Shown piece after piece: positions 7,888-16,653 of a stretch of 33,554 bases of DNA. The stretch comes from Cytophagales bacterium (GTDB lineage Bacteria; Bacteroidota; Bacteroidia; Cytophagales; UBA9547): positions 1 to 33,554 of the forward strand of contig JACMRH010000185.1 of assembly GCA_014376535.1 (NCBI GenBank), given 5' to 3'. A program made the position numbers and the translations under genes. Position 1 is the first letter of the stretch; each line of letters begins with the position of its first letter. The notes below the pieces were generated by a model. It was not told the origin of the DNA. It saw only the letters and a list, made by a program, of their open reading frames with translations, and ran no database searches.

Positions 7888-9573
7888 ATGAAACAGCTAG
7901 CACTCGCATTTGCAATTGTATTTCTTGCAAATTTATCACAGGCACAAAGCGTTTATGCACCATTAAACAAAGACTACAGCCATCTTGTTGACAGGTATGA
8001 AATTCTGAATGGAACAATTTCAAACGATCTTCACACTTCTTTTAAGCCCTATTTCCGGGACAATGTATATAAACTGGCTGCAAAAACGCCTCTAGATTCA
8101 TTAGTTGAATTGAATCGAGTGGATTCATTTAATATACGCTATTTAAAAGATGATAACTGGGAATGGGCAGATTCTGCTCACTTGGAAGGAAATTCAAAGA
8201 AACCAGTATTCAGGCGCTTCTACAAAAAGAAAAATGCCTTGTACAATTTCAGAAATGATGATTTTGATGTCCAGGTAAATCCTGTTTTTTATGTTTTGGG
8301 TGGAAAGGAAAACGGGGGTTTGTCAACAAATTTTATCAACACCAGAGGAGCAGAAGTTCGAGGAAGCATTAATAGAAGGGTTGGTTTTTATAGCGTTATC
8401 ACTACCACACAAGCTCTATTTCCTAATTATGTCAGGGAAAGGATAAATACTCCAGGGTTGAGGGCCGTTCCTGGTGAAGGATATTTTAAAACTTATCAGG
8501 CAAATGGAGTTGACTATTTTACGGCGAGAGGTTATGTAACTTTTAAATTAACCAAGAACATAAATTTCCAATTTGGACATGACCGGAATTTCATCGGAAA
8601 TGGTTACCGTTCCTTAATACTTTCTGATTTTAGTTCACCGTATTTATTTGCTAAAATCCAGACCAAAATCTGGAAAATACACTATACCAATCTGTATGCT
8701 CAGATGTTCAACAATACCAATGTTTTTAAGGATACTACTTACAGTAAGAAGTTTATGACCTTACATCATTTAAGTATAAATATTGGCAGACATTTAAATG
8801 TTGGGCTTTTCGAATCTATTGTATATACAAGGGCAAATAATCAATTTGATCTCAATTATTTAAATCCAATAATTTTTTACAGATATGCAGAAACCTATCA
8901 AGGAAGTGGAGATAAAGCTACTCTTGGATTAGACTTTAAATTAAATTTTGCAAGAAGGGTTTCAATCTATGGTCAGCTTGTTTTGAATGAGTTTAGGATT
9001 AATGAAGTTAGAAATGGCAATGGTTGGTGGGGAAACAAGCAAGCTTACCAATTAGGTTTCAAGTATATAGATTTTGCAGGTTTGAAAAACGTGGATTTGC
9101 AATTTGAAGTAAATGCAGTAAGACCTTACACTTATACTTCAGTAAACGGACAAAACAACTATTCTCATTATAACCAACCTTTAGCCCATCCAATGGGAGC
9201 AAATTTTGTAGAAGTGGTAGGAGTTCTGAGAGTGCAACCACAGAAAAGGATTTTTATAACTGGTACGGGAATTCTTACCAGAGTAGGACAAAGTGATAGT
9301 ACTACTAATTTTGGCAATAACATTTTTACTCCTTATGATAAAGTGCCATCCACAAGGTCATATGGAAATTACATTACTCAAGGAGTAGCAACCAATATTG
9401 CTTATGCTGAATTAAACATTAGTTACATGCTAAGACATAATTTATTTATTGACCTAACTCAATTGTTCAGAGAGCAGTTTACTGATAAAAGTAATCCGAT
9501 TTACAGAAGATCAACTTCCTTTTCTTCTTTTAGCATAAGATACAATTTCGGCCAGAAGCAACAGGCATTTTAA
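7888..9573 (+). CDS. Wzi/RemB-like outer-membrane beta-barrel protein
   Basis: A Sec signal peptide (residues 1-20, cleaved after SQA) is followed by a 540-residue mature protein of alternating amphipathic strands rich in Tyr, Phe and Asn. It has the appearance of the capsule-assembly Wzi family and of the gliding-associated RemB proteins of Bacteroidota. The stretch NFQFGHDRNFIGNGYRSLIL is characteristic of that group as I recall it. The C-terminus is strand-like (FSIRYNFGQ). It is predicted to sit in the outer membrane and may hold or export surface polysaccharide, or take part in gliding. The neighbouring MsbA-type exporter, 40 bp downstream, fits envelope biogenesis. The precise role cannot be told from sequence. 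Confidence 0.75.
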   Translation: MKQLALAFAIVFLANLSQAQSVYAPLNKDYSHLVDRYEILNGTISNDLHTSFKPYFRDNVYKLAAKTPLDSLVELNRVDSFNIRYLKDDNWEWADSAHLEGNSKKPVFRRFYKKKNALYNFRNDDFDVQVNPVFYVLGGKENGGLSTNFINTRGAEVRGSINRRVGFYSVITTTQALFPNYVRERINTPGLRAVPGEGYFKTYQANGVDYFTARGYVTFKLTKNINFQFGHDRNFIGNGYRSLILSDFSSPYLFAKIQTKIWKIHYTNLYAQMFNNTNVFKDTTYSKKFMTLHHLSINIGRHLNVGLFESIVYTRANNQFDLNYLNPIIFYRYAETYQGSGDKATLGLDFKLNFARRVSIYGQLVLNEFRINEVRNGNGWWGNKQAYQLGFKYIDFAGLKNVDLQFEVNAVRPYTYTSVNGQNNYSHYNQPLAHPMGANFVEVVGVLRVQPQKRIFITGTGILTRVGQSDSTTNFGNNIFTPYDKVPSTRSYGNYITQGVATNIAYAELNISYMLRHNLFIDLTQLFREQFTDKSNPIYRRSTSFSSFSIRYNFGQKQQAF

Positions 9574-9613
9574 TCCTCCTAACAAATAATCTCTGAATTA
9601 CAGAGTAAGATAA

Positions 9614-11452
9614 ATGAAAACTTATTTAAGAATATTAAGTTATGGCAAAGAATATTCGGGACTTGTGCCTTTGTATTTTCTATTTGTAGTATTATCTGTC
9701 GTTTTTGGATTATTAAATTTTGGTTTATTAATCCCTTTATTGAACATCATCTTTGGATCTATTCAGGATGAAAATTTGCTTAAATACCAGGTTCAGCCTG
9801 AGTTTAACTTCAGCATTGAAACGGTTAAAGGAAATTTCTACTATTTCTTTAATTCATTTTTAAAGGATCCCAACCAGGGCAAATTAGGTGCTCTAAAATA
9901 TGTATGTGCGATTATTATAGCTTCCGTATTTTTTGCAAATGTATTCCGATACCTGGCAGAAAGAATCCTGACCCGCATTCGTGCAGGTTCGATCCGGAAT
10001 ATCAGGAAAGCCATTTTTGACAACGTATCACAATTACATCTTGGTTTTTTCACCAATGAGAAAAAAGGTGATATTATGGCGCGCCTTACAAGCGATGTTC
10101 AGGAATTAGAATACACTGTGTCAGCCACTTTGAGTGGGATGTTAAAGGATCCAATCAGTATAATTGGTTATTTTATCTTTCTCTTTTATATGTCTGCAGA
10201 ACTAACTTTTTTCTGTCTGATATATTTCCCAATATCCAGTTTAATTCTGGCTCAAATAGTGAAGTCTCTTAAAAAACAAGCTATTGATGGCCAGAATGCC
10301 ATCAGTAACATTATGAGCATGTTGGATGAAACTCTGTCAGGTATAAAAATTGTAAATGCTTTTAATGCAAGAGGTTATGTAACAGACAAATTCGATTATT
10401 TAAACAACAGGTATTCTGAAGTATACCGGTCAATGCAAAATAAAAGAGACCTTGCCTCACCTGTTTCTGAATTTTTAGGTGTTACGCTTGTAACAGGTTT
10501 ACTGTTATATGGTGGAATGCTGGTTTTAAATAAAGAATCTTCATTAACTGGCGTGCAGTTTATCGCCTATATAATTTTGATTGTGCAGACTTTGATCCCG
10601 GTTAAATCAATGTCGTCTTCTTACAGTACGATTCAGAGAGGTTTAGTAGCCGGTGAACGGATATTCGAGTTGACCGATGCTGAAACTCTGATAAAGGACT
10701 CTCCTAATGCCATAGAAATCAAGGATTTTACGAATCAGATTGAGTTTGTCAATGTAGGATTTGCTTACAAAGGCAAACAGGTTTTGCATGATATAAACCT
10801 GAAAATCGAAAAAGGAAGAACCATTGCACTTGTAGGTCCTTCTGGTGGAGGAAAATCTACCCTGGCAGATCTTTTGCCTAGGTTTTATGATGTCCAGGAG
10901 GGTGATATCAGGATTGATTCATTGTCTTTGAAAGAGTGTACTTTACATTCCTTGCGAAATAAAATGGGCATAGTAGGACAGGAGGCAATATTATTTAATG
11001 ATACTATTTTCAATAATATTGCATTCGGGAAAATAGATGCCTCACTTCAGGATGTAGAAGCTGCAGCCAAAATTGCAAATGCCCATGATTTTATTGTGCA
11101 AACAGAAAATGGTTATCAAACAGTAATTGGTGAACGCGGCTCCAGGCTTTCTGGTGGTCAGCGTCAGAGGTTAAGTATTGCCAGAGCGGTATTAAGAAAT
11201 CCTGAAATTCTCATACTGGATGAGGCTACTTCTGCTTTAGATAATGAGTCTGAAAAGCTTGTACAAGAGGCCCTTAACAAGTTAATGAAAGGCCGCACTT
11301 CATTGGTAATTGCTCATAGGTTAACTACAATTCAACAAGCTGATGAAATAGTAGTTATTGATAAAGGTAGGATTGTTGAGCAAGGTCCTCACGATTTTTT
11401 ACTTGCCAAAGATGGCCTTTATAAAAAGCTTTGGGGACTGGCTGAATTTTAG
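9614..11452 (+). CDS. ABC exporter, MsbA/lipid-flippase-like half transporter
   Basis: This is a fused type IV ABC exporter with six N-terminal transmembrane helices (about residues 15-330) and an ATPase domain (about 370-610). All ATPase motifs are canonical: Walker A GPSGGGKST, signature LSGGQRQRLSIARA, Walker B ILILDEATSALD and H-loop VIAHRLTT. The 612-aa length and homodimer architecture match MsbA-type lipid A or glycolipid flippases. Drug or peptide export cannot be excluded. The gene follows the Wzi/RemB-like protein closely, suggesting a shared envelope role. The stop codon lies 1 bp from the stop of the convergent GyrI-like gene, leaving no room for a separate terminator. Confidence 0.85.
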   Translation: MKTYLRILSYGKEYSGLVPLYFLFVVLSVVFGLLNFGLLIPLLNIIFGSIQDENLLKYQVQPEFNFSIETVKGNFYYFFNSFLKDPNQGKLGALKYVCAIIIASVFFANVFRYLAERILTRIRAGSIRNIRKAIFDNVSQLHLGFFTNEKKGDIMARLTSDVQELEYTVSATLSGMLKDPISIIGYFIFLFYMSAELTFFCLIYFPISSLILAQIVKSLKKQAIDGQNAISNIMSMLDETLSGIKIVNAFNARGYVTDKFDYLNNRYSEVYRSMQNKRDLASPVSEFLGVTLVTGLLLYGGMLVLNKESSLTGVQFIAYIILIVQTLIPVKSMSSSYSTIQRGLVAGERIFELTDAETLIKDSPNAIEIKDFTNQIEFVNVGFAYKGKQVLHDINLKIEKGRTIALVGPSGGGKSTLADLLPRFYDVQEGDIRIDSLSLKECTLHSLRNKMGIVGQEAILFNDTIFNNIAFGKIDASLQDVEAAAKIANAHDFIVQTENGYQTVIGERGSRLSGGQRQRLSIARAVLRNPEILILDEATSALDNESEKLVQEALNKLMKGRTSLVIAHRLTTIQQADEIVVIDKGRIVEQGPHDFLLAKDGLYKKLWGLAEF

Positions 11453-11453
11453 T

Positions 11454-11936
11454 TTAGCATTTTCTAGGCTGAATCGGTATCCAAATCTCTTCTTCAGAAT
11501 TCTCATCGTTGTTTTTGTGTTTTTCTCCTAACAATTCAAAGTGAGGTCTATCTGCTAGATCATAGATTGAATTTGGAAACCAGGTTCCAAATATGTATTG
11601 AAAAATACTGTTATCCGTATTTAGGCCTATGTAATTAAAAACAGCGTATAACCCACCAGGTAATATAAATGTATCCAATCCTTCCGGGACATTGTCAAAA
11701 GTATGTACTTCAACAGTTGCCCATTTAACGGACATCTTAGTTGGATTAAAGCTTGCAAAGTATGTAGGTTCATAAACCTGCATAGAAATAATATTGTTGC
11801 TGATGTTGTTCTTTATCTCTTTTCTTCTTGGCATAAATCTTCTCCAAAGCTCTGCAGTCTTATTGTCTGCTAAACTCATTGCTAACCGCATTCCAATTAA
11901 TTTTTTTTCACCTAAGTTTTCAATCTGCGGAAACAT
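11454..11936 (-). CDS. GyrI-like / AraC effector-binding domain protein
   Basis: The 160-aa soluble protein matches the GyrI-like small-molecule-binding fold (SHS2 repeat, BacR/SbmC group) as a stand-alone domain. Typical features are ENLGEKKLIGMRLAMSLADN at the start, FNPTKMSVKWATVEV in the middle, the LPGGLYAVFNYIG strand-loop, and a late FGTWFPNSIYDLADRPHFELL followed by the EEEIWIPIQ acidic strand. Such proteins bind hydrophobic cations or toxins, and some protect gyrase. No DNA-binding helix is present. It is transcribed alone and converges with the ABC exporter. The function is inferred from the fold only. Confidence 0.82.
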   Translation of the reverse strand: MFPQIENLGEKKLIGMRLAMSLADNKTAELWRRFMPRRKEIKNNISNNIISMQVYEPTYFASFNPTKMSVKWATVEVHTFDNVPEGLDTFILPGGLYAVFNYIGLNTDNSIFQYIFGTWFPNSIYDLADRPHFELLGEKHKNNDENSEEEIWIPIQPRKC

Positions 11937-12075
11937 AGAATATTGGTATTGCTTACTCTTGTTTTTTTATCATTAACATAGGAAGATAAAAGTAAAATTT
12001 GATAATCTAACTTTACAAGTATAATATGATCTTGATGAAGTGTACTTTTGAATTTCTTTAATAAGGCATTTTTGT

Positions 12076-13329
12076 ATGATCATTAAAAAATTACTAGTTC
12101 CTTTTATCAACGATAAGATATTGTTGAATGCGGAACATTGTTACATAGCTACTGCTTCAGTTTCTGAACCTGCTTTTGATTTTTTAATGTCTAAAATCCC
12201 TCCAAAATGTAAAGTGGATATTGTAACTGGCTTAGACTTTCCTACCGATCCAGAAGTTCTTACTAAGGCACTAAAGCAATATCCCAACCGCATAAATTTC
12301 AAAATATATACTAAAAACACTTTACACTCAAATGCTTTTATTTTTGATTTGCCTTTTAGGAAAATGGTAGCCTTTATAGGTTCTGGCAATTTTTCTATTG
12401 ATGGCTTTAAAAACAATGAAGAGCTTTCTTATAAAGTAGATACAGAAAAAGGAGTAGAAGAAATTAAAACCTGGTTTAGGTCTTATTTTGAATATGCTGA
12501 AGATCTTACAGAAAATATGGTAACCGAATATGAAGAGATCTTTCCTTCCCTTTTAGAAAGAGAAGCAAGGTCGAAACAGGAGAAACAGGAATTTAACGAA
12601 TGTATTTCACGACCTTTTAATTGGGAAAAATCCAACTTAAAAGACCAATATTTTCAAGAAGAAAACTACAGGATTTTTGAGCAACATAAAGTATCCACAA
12701 GCACACAATTAGTCCATTTTCAGCGAACTGAAGTTCAAAAAAAGCTTTTAGAAGTTCATGAACAGTTGAAACCAATTTTAAAAACTTTAAAACTATTTCC
12801 AAATTCAGATCCAAATAAAATAGTAAGCAGCCTTGACCCTCACCTACATTTAGAGAATAAAGTAAAAAGCATGTGGCTTACATATGGTAGGGGAGAAAAG
12901 GAACTGAAGGAGTACCATGCAAATATCTCAGATATGATTTGCATGCAGATTATCATCCGCAGAAAAGATGTAAGTATTTGGTTGACAGTAGGTAATCAAA
13001 CCTTGGGTAAAGTTGATCGGGGTTACTTTCGAAATGCAATGAAGGATGATTCTTATAGAAAGAAATTTTTTGATCTCCTCAAAGGTTTGGGTGAAGATTA
13101 TTGGATTGAAGTTGCGTGTGAGAAACATACAGTTACCTTCTTTAAAAATGTAGAAGATTTGGAGATTTTCACTGCAAGAGACAGTTTGCATTTTGATTTT
13201 AAAGTCGGAAGAACTTATCAACCAAACCATCCTGACCTGTCCTCAACTTTATTTATTGCAACTGTTCAAAATGAGATCACTAAGTTGCATCCATTATATA
13301 AGTTGATGAAAGACAAGTCTCATGAGTAG
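12076..13329 (+). CDS. PLD-superfamily-like protein with degenerate HKD motif and unknown C-terminal region
   Basis: Residues 1-150 look like a phospholipase D/nuclease-type domain. The strand-loop LHSNAFIFD...IGSGNFS aligns with the HxKxxxxDx6GSxN motif, with H84, D91, G102, S103 and N105 in place and a longer D-to-G loop. The catalytic Lys is Asn86. A trailing acidic NNEE fits restriction-enzyme-like PLD nucleases of the NgoFVII/BfiI group. Residues 170-260 are helical and charged. Residues 260-417 form an unrecognised alpha/beta region containing TYGRGEKELKEYHANISDM. Only one HKD-like motif is present, so a dimer would be needed for a PLD active site. A TACTTTTG box at 12043 may be the promoter. 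It could be an inactive or altered nuclease; the function is unknown. Confidence 0.65.
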   Translation: MIIKKLLVPFINDKILLNAEHCYIATASVSEPAFDFLMSKIPPKCKVDIVTGLDFPTDPEVLTKALKQYPNRINFKIYTKNTLHSNAFIFDLPFRKMVAFIGSGNFSIDGFKNNEELSYKVDTEKGVEEIKTWFRSYFEYAEDLTENMVTEYEEIFPSLLEREARSKQEKQEFNECISRPFNWEKSNLKDQYFQEENYRIFEQHKVSTSTQLVHFQRTEVQKKLLEVHEQLKPILKTLKLFPNSDPNKIVSSLDPHLHLENKVKSMWLTYGRGEKELKEYHANISDMICMQIIIRRKDVSIWLTVGNQTLGKVDRGYFRNAMKDDSYRKKFFDLLKGLGEDYWIEVACEKHTVTFFKNVEDLEIFTARDSLHFDFKVGRTYQPNHPDLSSTLFIATVQNEITKLHPLYKLMKDKSHE

Positions 13330-13410
13330 TTTATTTTAACTGTCCGAACATTAAACTTACATTTTAAGTGTTTCTGGCAAAGTTTTTATGAATTTATTTG
13401 AGCTGCCACA

Positions 13411-14163
13411 ATGGAAACCAAGGGTATTTTAAGAATAGGAACAAGTGGAATAGTTGTCCCGGGAAAAAAAACAGATTATCCTGAAATATACCGATCGGGC
13501 AGCCGACTTGCTTATTACAGTTCTTTGTTTCCAAGTGTAGAAATTAACAGCACCTTTCATAAGGTTCCAAAAGCTTCCACCTTTGCAAAGTGGTCTTCTG
13601 AAGTTCCAGAATCTTTTAAATTTACAATAAAGCTTTGGAGAGGAATTACGCATGCAAAAAAGCTTAAATTTAACCTACAGGATATTGATTTTTTCATAGA
13701 GGCTGCCAGTCAGATAGAGAATAAAAAAGGTTGTTTGCTTGTTCAGTTCCCCGGCAGTATCACTTCAGATTATTCTGAGGAGGTGGAAGAAATTCTTCAC
13801 CGTATTAATACTTTTCAGGAAGAGTATAAATGGCAGGTGGCCATTGAGTTAAGAAATATAAGTTGGTATCAGGAAGTAACTTATGATTTACTGGATAAAT
13901 ATGGTGTTTCATTAGTTTATCATGATTTAGCAGCGTCAAAACCCTCTTTCATAAGTCAAAAGGTGAATATAGTTTACTTGAGATTCCATGGACCAACTGG
14001 CAATTACAGAGATTCTTACTCAGAGCAGTTTCTTAATGCTCAGGCAATTTCTATTCGTAATTGGTTGTTAGAAAATAAGGAAGTGTATGTTTATTTTAAC
14101 AACACGATGGGCGGTGCTTTAAACAATGCCAGGTATTTACAAGATATTTTAATTAGGCCTTGA
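13411..14163 (+). CDS. DUF72 (YecE-like) domain protein
   Basis: This 250-aa cytoplasmic TIM-barrel-like protein has the hallmarks of DUF72: an opening RIGTSG strand, YYSSLFPSVEINSTFHKVP, a KFTIKLWRGITHAKKL strand, LLVQFPGS, a WQVAIELRN strand, VYHDLA, YLRFHGPTGNY and the closing VYVYFNNTMGGALNNA. Its length and strand order are complete. The biochemical role of DUF72 is unresolved as far as I know. It sits 81 bp after the PLD-like gene, and its stop overlaps a possible TTG start of the DCC gene. Confidence 0.88.
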   Translation: METKGILRIGTSGIVVPGKKTDYPEIYRSGSRLAYYSSLFPSVEINSTFHKVPKASTFAKWSSEVPESFKFTIKLWRGITHAKKLKFNLQDIDFFIEAASQIENKKGCLLVQFPGSITSDYSEEVEEILHRINTFQEEYKWQVAIELRNISWYQEVTYDLLDKYGVSLVYHDLAASKPSFISQKVNIVYLRFHGPTGNYRDSYSEQFLNAQAISIRNWLLENKEVYVYFNNTMGGALNNARYLQDILIRP

Positions 14164-14225
14164 ATTTTATTGAACTCTACACTTTAATTTCTGAAAGTCG
14201 TAAAAATAAAATTACCTTTAATGAA

Positions 14226-14663
14226 ATGGGAAACCCAGCGGATCTTCGAAATTCCAGTAATAATTTGCCAAATCACATTATCCTTTTCGATGGTGTTTGC
14301 AATTTGTGCAATGCCGTAGTTCAATTTATACTGAGAAATGATTCAAGAAAAGTGTTCAAATTTGGTTCACTACAATCAGCCGAAGGACAAAAATTGCTCG
14401 AATTAGCAAACCTTCCAAAACAGGATTTTGATACTTTTGTGTACTTCAGAAATGGTGAGTGTTTAATAAAATCGACAGCAGCTTTAATGGTCTTAAAAGA
14501 AATGGGAGGTGTATTTAGATGGTTTTATCCTTTCATTTTCGTCCCTCAATTTTTAAGGGATAGCATCTACAGCCTCGTTTCTAAATCTCGATATTCACTT
14601 TGGGGCAAAAAAAATGAATGTATGTTGCCAGACCCTTCCATAAAGGATAGATTTATTTCTTAG
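14226..14663 (+). CDS. DCC-family thiol-disulfide oxidoreductase-like protein (DUF393)
   Basis: The name-giving motif is visible as LFDGVCNLCN, a CxxC preceded by D, followed by the family features FGSLQSAEGQKLL, YFRNGECLIKSTAAL and a hydrophobic FRWFYPFIFVPQFLRDSIYS segment. DCC proteins are predicted thioredoxin-like redox proteins; their substrates are unknown. The track starts at a TTG at 14160 that overlaps DUF72. The ATG at 14226 gives a 145-aa protein of normal family length that begins shortly before the conserved core, so I prefer it. It probably forms a transcription unit with the DUF72 gene. Confidence 0.83.
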   Translation: MGNPADLRNSSNNLPNHIILFDGVCNLCNAVVQFILRNDSRKVFKFGSLQSAEGQKLLELANLPKQDFDTFVYFRNGECLIKSTAALMVLKEMGGVFRWFYPFIFVPQFLRDSIYSLVSKSRYSLWGKKNECMLPDPSIKDRFIS

Positions 14664-14701
14664 ATTCAAGCCAAAATACTTTATTGCAACCACTTGCAAC
14701 C

Positions 14702-15025
14702 ATGAGACTATTAAAAGATCTGCCAAACGACCTTTCTGTATTAAGCTTGTTCAGAATATTCAGGGAAGGAAAAATGAAATTGCCTTTGTTGGAGTATGAG
14801 AATATGGAAGGCTTGACCAGGGAAAGCTTTAAAATTCTGGAGAAGGAAGGCTATGTTCATCTTTTTACCGGCGATTATGATGAAGAAACTGGTATGCAAG
14901 ATGCCGAAACCATGTTGTATTGTTTTTTGACCAAAGAAGGCCAGGAATTGTATAGGGAGTTGAGGCTGAAAAATTTAGGATATGTTAAGCAATTTTTCTT
15001 GAACCTGAAAAGTGTCATCAGTTAA
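14702..15025 (+). CDS. Small winged-helix-like protein, function unknown
   Basis: The track ORF begins at a TTG (14684); the ATG at 14702 gives a 107-aa product starting MRLLKDLP. It is charged and soluble. The pattern LTRESFKILEKEGYVHLF...LTKEGQELYREL resembles the end of a winged-helix domain of PadR/MarR-like regulators, where a helix ends in EKEGYV and a beta-wing leads to LTxEG. No clear N-terminal recognition helix can be assigned, so I call it only winged-helix-like. It follows the DCC gene by 38 bp and ends 9 bp from the resolvase remnant on the other strand. Confidence 0.6.
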   Translation: MRLLKDLPNDLSVLSLFRIFREGKMKLPLLEYENMEGLTRESFKILEKEGYVHLFTGDYDEETGMQDAETMLYCFLTKEGQELYRELRLKNLGYVKQFFLNLKSVIS

Positions 15026-15034
15026 AGAAAACTT

Positions 15035-15449
15035 TTAACCTGATTTAACCCTGCCAACATTTAGAAAATCTAAATAGCTATAAAGTGGCTCTACTGATTT
15101 GGAGCTCTTTACAGATCTCAGTAATTGACGATTTACTCTTAGGATCATTATCCAGATAAAGTGTTCTGGCTTTGGATGCTTTTTTCCTTGCAGATGCTGA
15201 AAGCCCGTGTCAAAGCCAGAAATAAGGTCAAGTGAATCTCTGATTGAACTGCCAAGCCTATCAAGTTTCCAAACTAGGACAATGTCACCTTCTCTAAGTT
15301 GACCTTTTAATTTTTCAAGTTGAGGACGCTTTTTACTTTCCCCCAACTTTTTCTTCAAAGATAAATCCACATCCATGCTTTTTTAATGCATCAATTCGAA
15401 GTTCTAAATTTTGGTTTTTTGTCGAAACCCGTGCGTATCCAATCTTCAT
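15035..15449 (-). pseudogene. Remnant of a serine recombinase (resolvase/invertase)
   Basis: Reading from the ATG at 15449, frame 1 gives MKIGYARVSTKNQNLELRID...EEKVGGK and then a stop. The start contains the catalytic serine of the resolvase N-terminus (ARVS). The protein continues in the next frame as KKRPQLEKLKGQLREGDIVL and VWKLDRLGSSIRD. After FDTGFQHLQ the roughly 70 residues expected before the C-terminal domain are missing. A third reading frame then gives KASKARTLYLDNDPKS and SITEICKELQISRATL, the DNA-binding HTH, followed by a TAG and another one-base shift to YSYLDFLN. The gene therefore has at least two frameshifts and an internal deletion and cannot make a functional recombinase. 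It is probably the relic of a transposon or plasmid insertion. Confidence 0.85.
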
Positions 15450-15859
15450 TAATATAGTTATAACCTTACCTTTGTAAATTATAAAAATAGACTTAGTTAT
15501 TCATACTTTAATCCTTAATTAGGATAAGTATCTGTTAAGAAATGATGCGGTAATATAAAGTCTGTTTATACCCTCATTTGCATGAACTGACAATCAAGAG
15601 CCCTAAAAAAAATTGGCTTATAATAAAAGATTATTGAAGCGTATTTTGTGATTGTATTATATTAAACTATTTCCAATAGTCCTTTTCATAACCAGCACAT
15701 ACATATAAAAACATTTAATTAATAAAAATCTTTATTGCAACATCATGCCCAAAGTATGACCTACCTTTAACCTTGGTTTCCTATTATCCCAATTTGAATA
15801 TGGTTGATTACTCCTTCCTGTTATTATTTTAAATTTAATAGTGATAAGATTAAACTAAA
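15450..15859. other. 410-bp intergenic region without a recognised gene
   Basis: This AT-rich stretch lies between the resolvase remnant and the TetR-1 stop. A near-palindrome ATCCTTAATTAGGAT sits just upstream of the resolvase start and could be a relic of a recombination or regulatory site. A minus-strand stop-free run of about 40 codons (15732-15854) without an ATG ends KVGHTLGMMLQ; it may be the tail of a lost gene. I see no clear promoter, RNA gene or terminator. Confidence 0.5.
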
Positions 15860-16543
15860 TTAACTAAGAACTTTTAAACTCTTGTAGATAGTGTCTTTTA
15901 GAAATGTTTTTGTATTGCTAATATCTTTGGTCTCAGTAAAATCCGTTAATGATGGTAAGTTTTGCATGAAAAAATAAAGATTTCGTGACATTAATAGTAC
16001 GGTGCTTGCAAGATTTCTGGAATATGGATACTCAGGGTTAATTTCTTTAAATATTCCTGCAATCCTACTACATAAAGCTTTATAAGGTTTATAAAATCCA
16101 TACTCATTAAATTTGGTAACATCGTGGTTAAGGTAGGATTTTGAAGATTCTTTTATAACAAGCATGTGAAGTATTCTCTTATCAACTATAGGGCCACCAT
16201 CAATATAATCTTTGGTATTCAGTAATAAGACATCCAATAGAATGTCTACTTTTTTCTCCGAATTTTCAATATTATTACTTTTGAAAACTACAAGATATTC
16301 CAGCCATTGCCAGTACCAGCTCAAAACATATAACAATAGCATTTGTTTATTTTCAAAGTAACGATATATACTTGATTCTGTAGTATTCATTTCTTTCGCA
16401 AGTTTTTTAAAAGTAAAATCCTCTATTCCTATCTCTTCAATCATTATTATTCCGTTCCTGAGGATATTTTTTCCCAGATCGGAAGTTTTAGGATCACGTA
16501 GGTAAAGCTTGTCATTTATATTTATATCCAGGTTCCACTCCAT
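15860..16543 (-). CDS. TetR/AcrR-family regulator (TetR-1), divergent from the bicarbonate operon
   Basis: The 227-aa protein has an N-terminal HTH in which FTFKKLAKEMNTTESSIYRYF is the classic TetR helix-turn-helix followed by the YRYFENK helix. The C-terminal ligand domain is helical and rich in aromatics (YVLSWYWQWLEYL). Its N-terminal half is strongly similar to the second TetR gene at 25742-26413, from LYLRDP through the HTH to SWYW, so the two are paralogues. It is transcribed divergently from the carbonic anhydrase gene with 89 bp between them. That gap holds a near-palindromic operator over the carbonic anhydrase -7 box. I infer that it represses the carbonic anhydrase-sbtA-sbtB operon and perhaps itself. 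The ligand is unknown. Confidence 0.85.
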   Translation of the reverse strand: MEWNLDININDKLYLRDPKTSDLGKNILRNGIIMIEEIGIEDFTFKKLAKEMNTTESSIYRYFENKQMLLLYVLSWYWQWLEYLVVFKSNNIENSEKKVDILLDVLLLNTKDYIDGGPIVDKRILHMLVIKESSKSYLNHDVTKFNEYGFYKPYKALCSRIAGIFKEINPEYPYSRNLASTVLLMSRNLYFFMQNLPSLTDFTETKDISNTKTFLKDTIYKSLKVLS

Positions 16544-16582
16544 ACAGTCTTATAAGATTCTTAAAAATACGAAATAAAAGTA

Positions 16583-16612
16583 TTGTATTAATAAATGATA
16601 GTATTACTTTTG
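16583..16612 (+). promoter_or_regulatory. Predicted promoter of the carbonic anhydrase-sbtA-sbtB operon
   Basis: TTG at 16583-16585, a 19-bp spacer and TACTTTTG at 16605-16612 match the Bacteroidota sigma-ABfr pattern (TTTG, 19-21 bp, TAnnTTTG), with the -7 box an exact match. The predicted transcript would start about 20-40 bases before the candidate start codons. The operator at 16597-16611 covers the -7 box, which fits repression. Confidence 0.6.
16597..16611. promoter_or_regulatory. Candidate TetR operator, site 1
   Basis: GATAGTATTACTTTT is an interrupted palindrome around a central T with the core AGTA-T-TACT. Similar 15-mers occur in the cutA-like promoter (25635-25649) and upstream of TetR-2 (26479-26493). 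It lies in the divergent TetR-1/carbonic anhydrase gap and overlaps the predicted -7 box. Confidence 0.6.
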
Positions 16613-16653
16613 CAATAGAAAGTATAGCAAGCATGTTTAAAACATTAACTCTT

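Noticed and set aside
15732-15854. Stop-free minus-strand run of about 40 codons ending KVGHTLGMMLQ
   Set aside because: There is no start codon, a stop lies just upstream, and I recognise no family. It could be a lost gene tail, but the length is within chance for this base composition.
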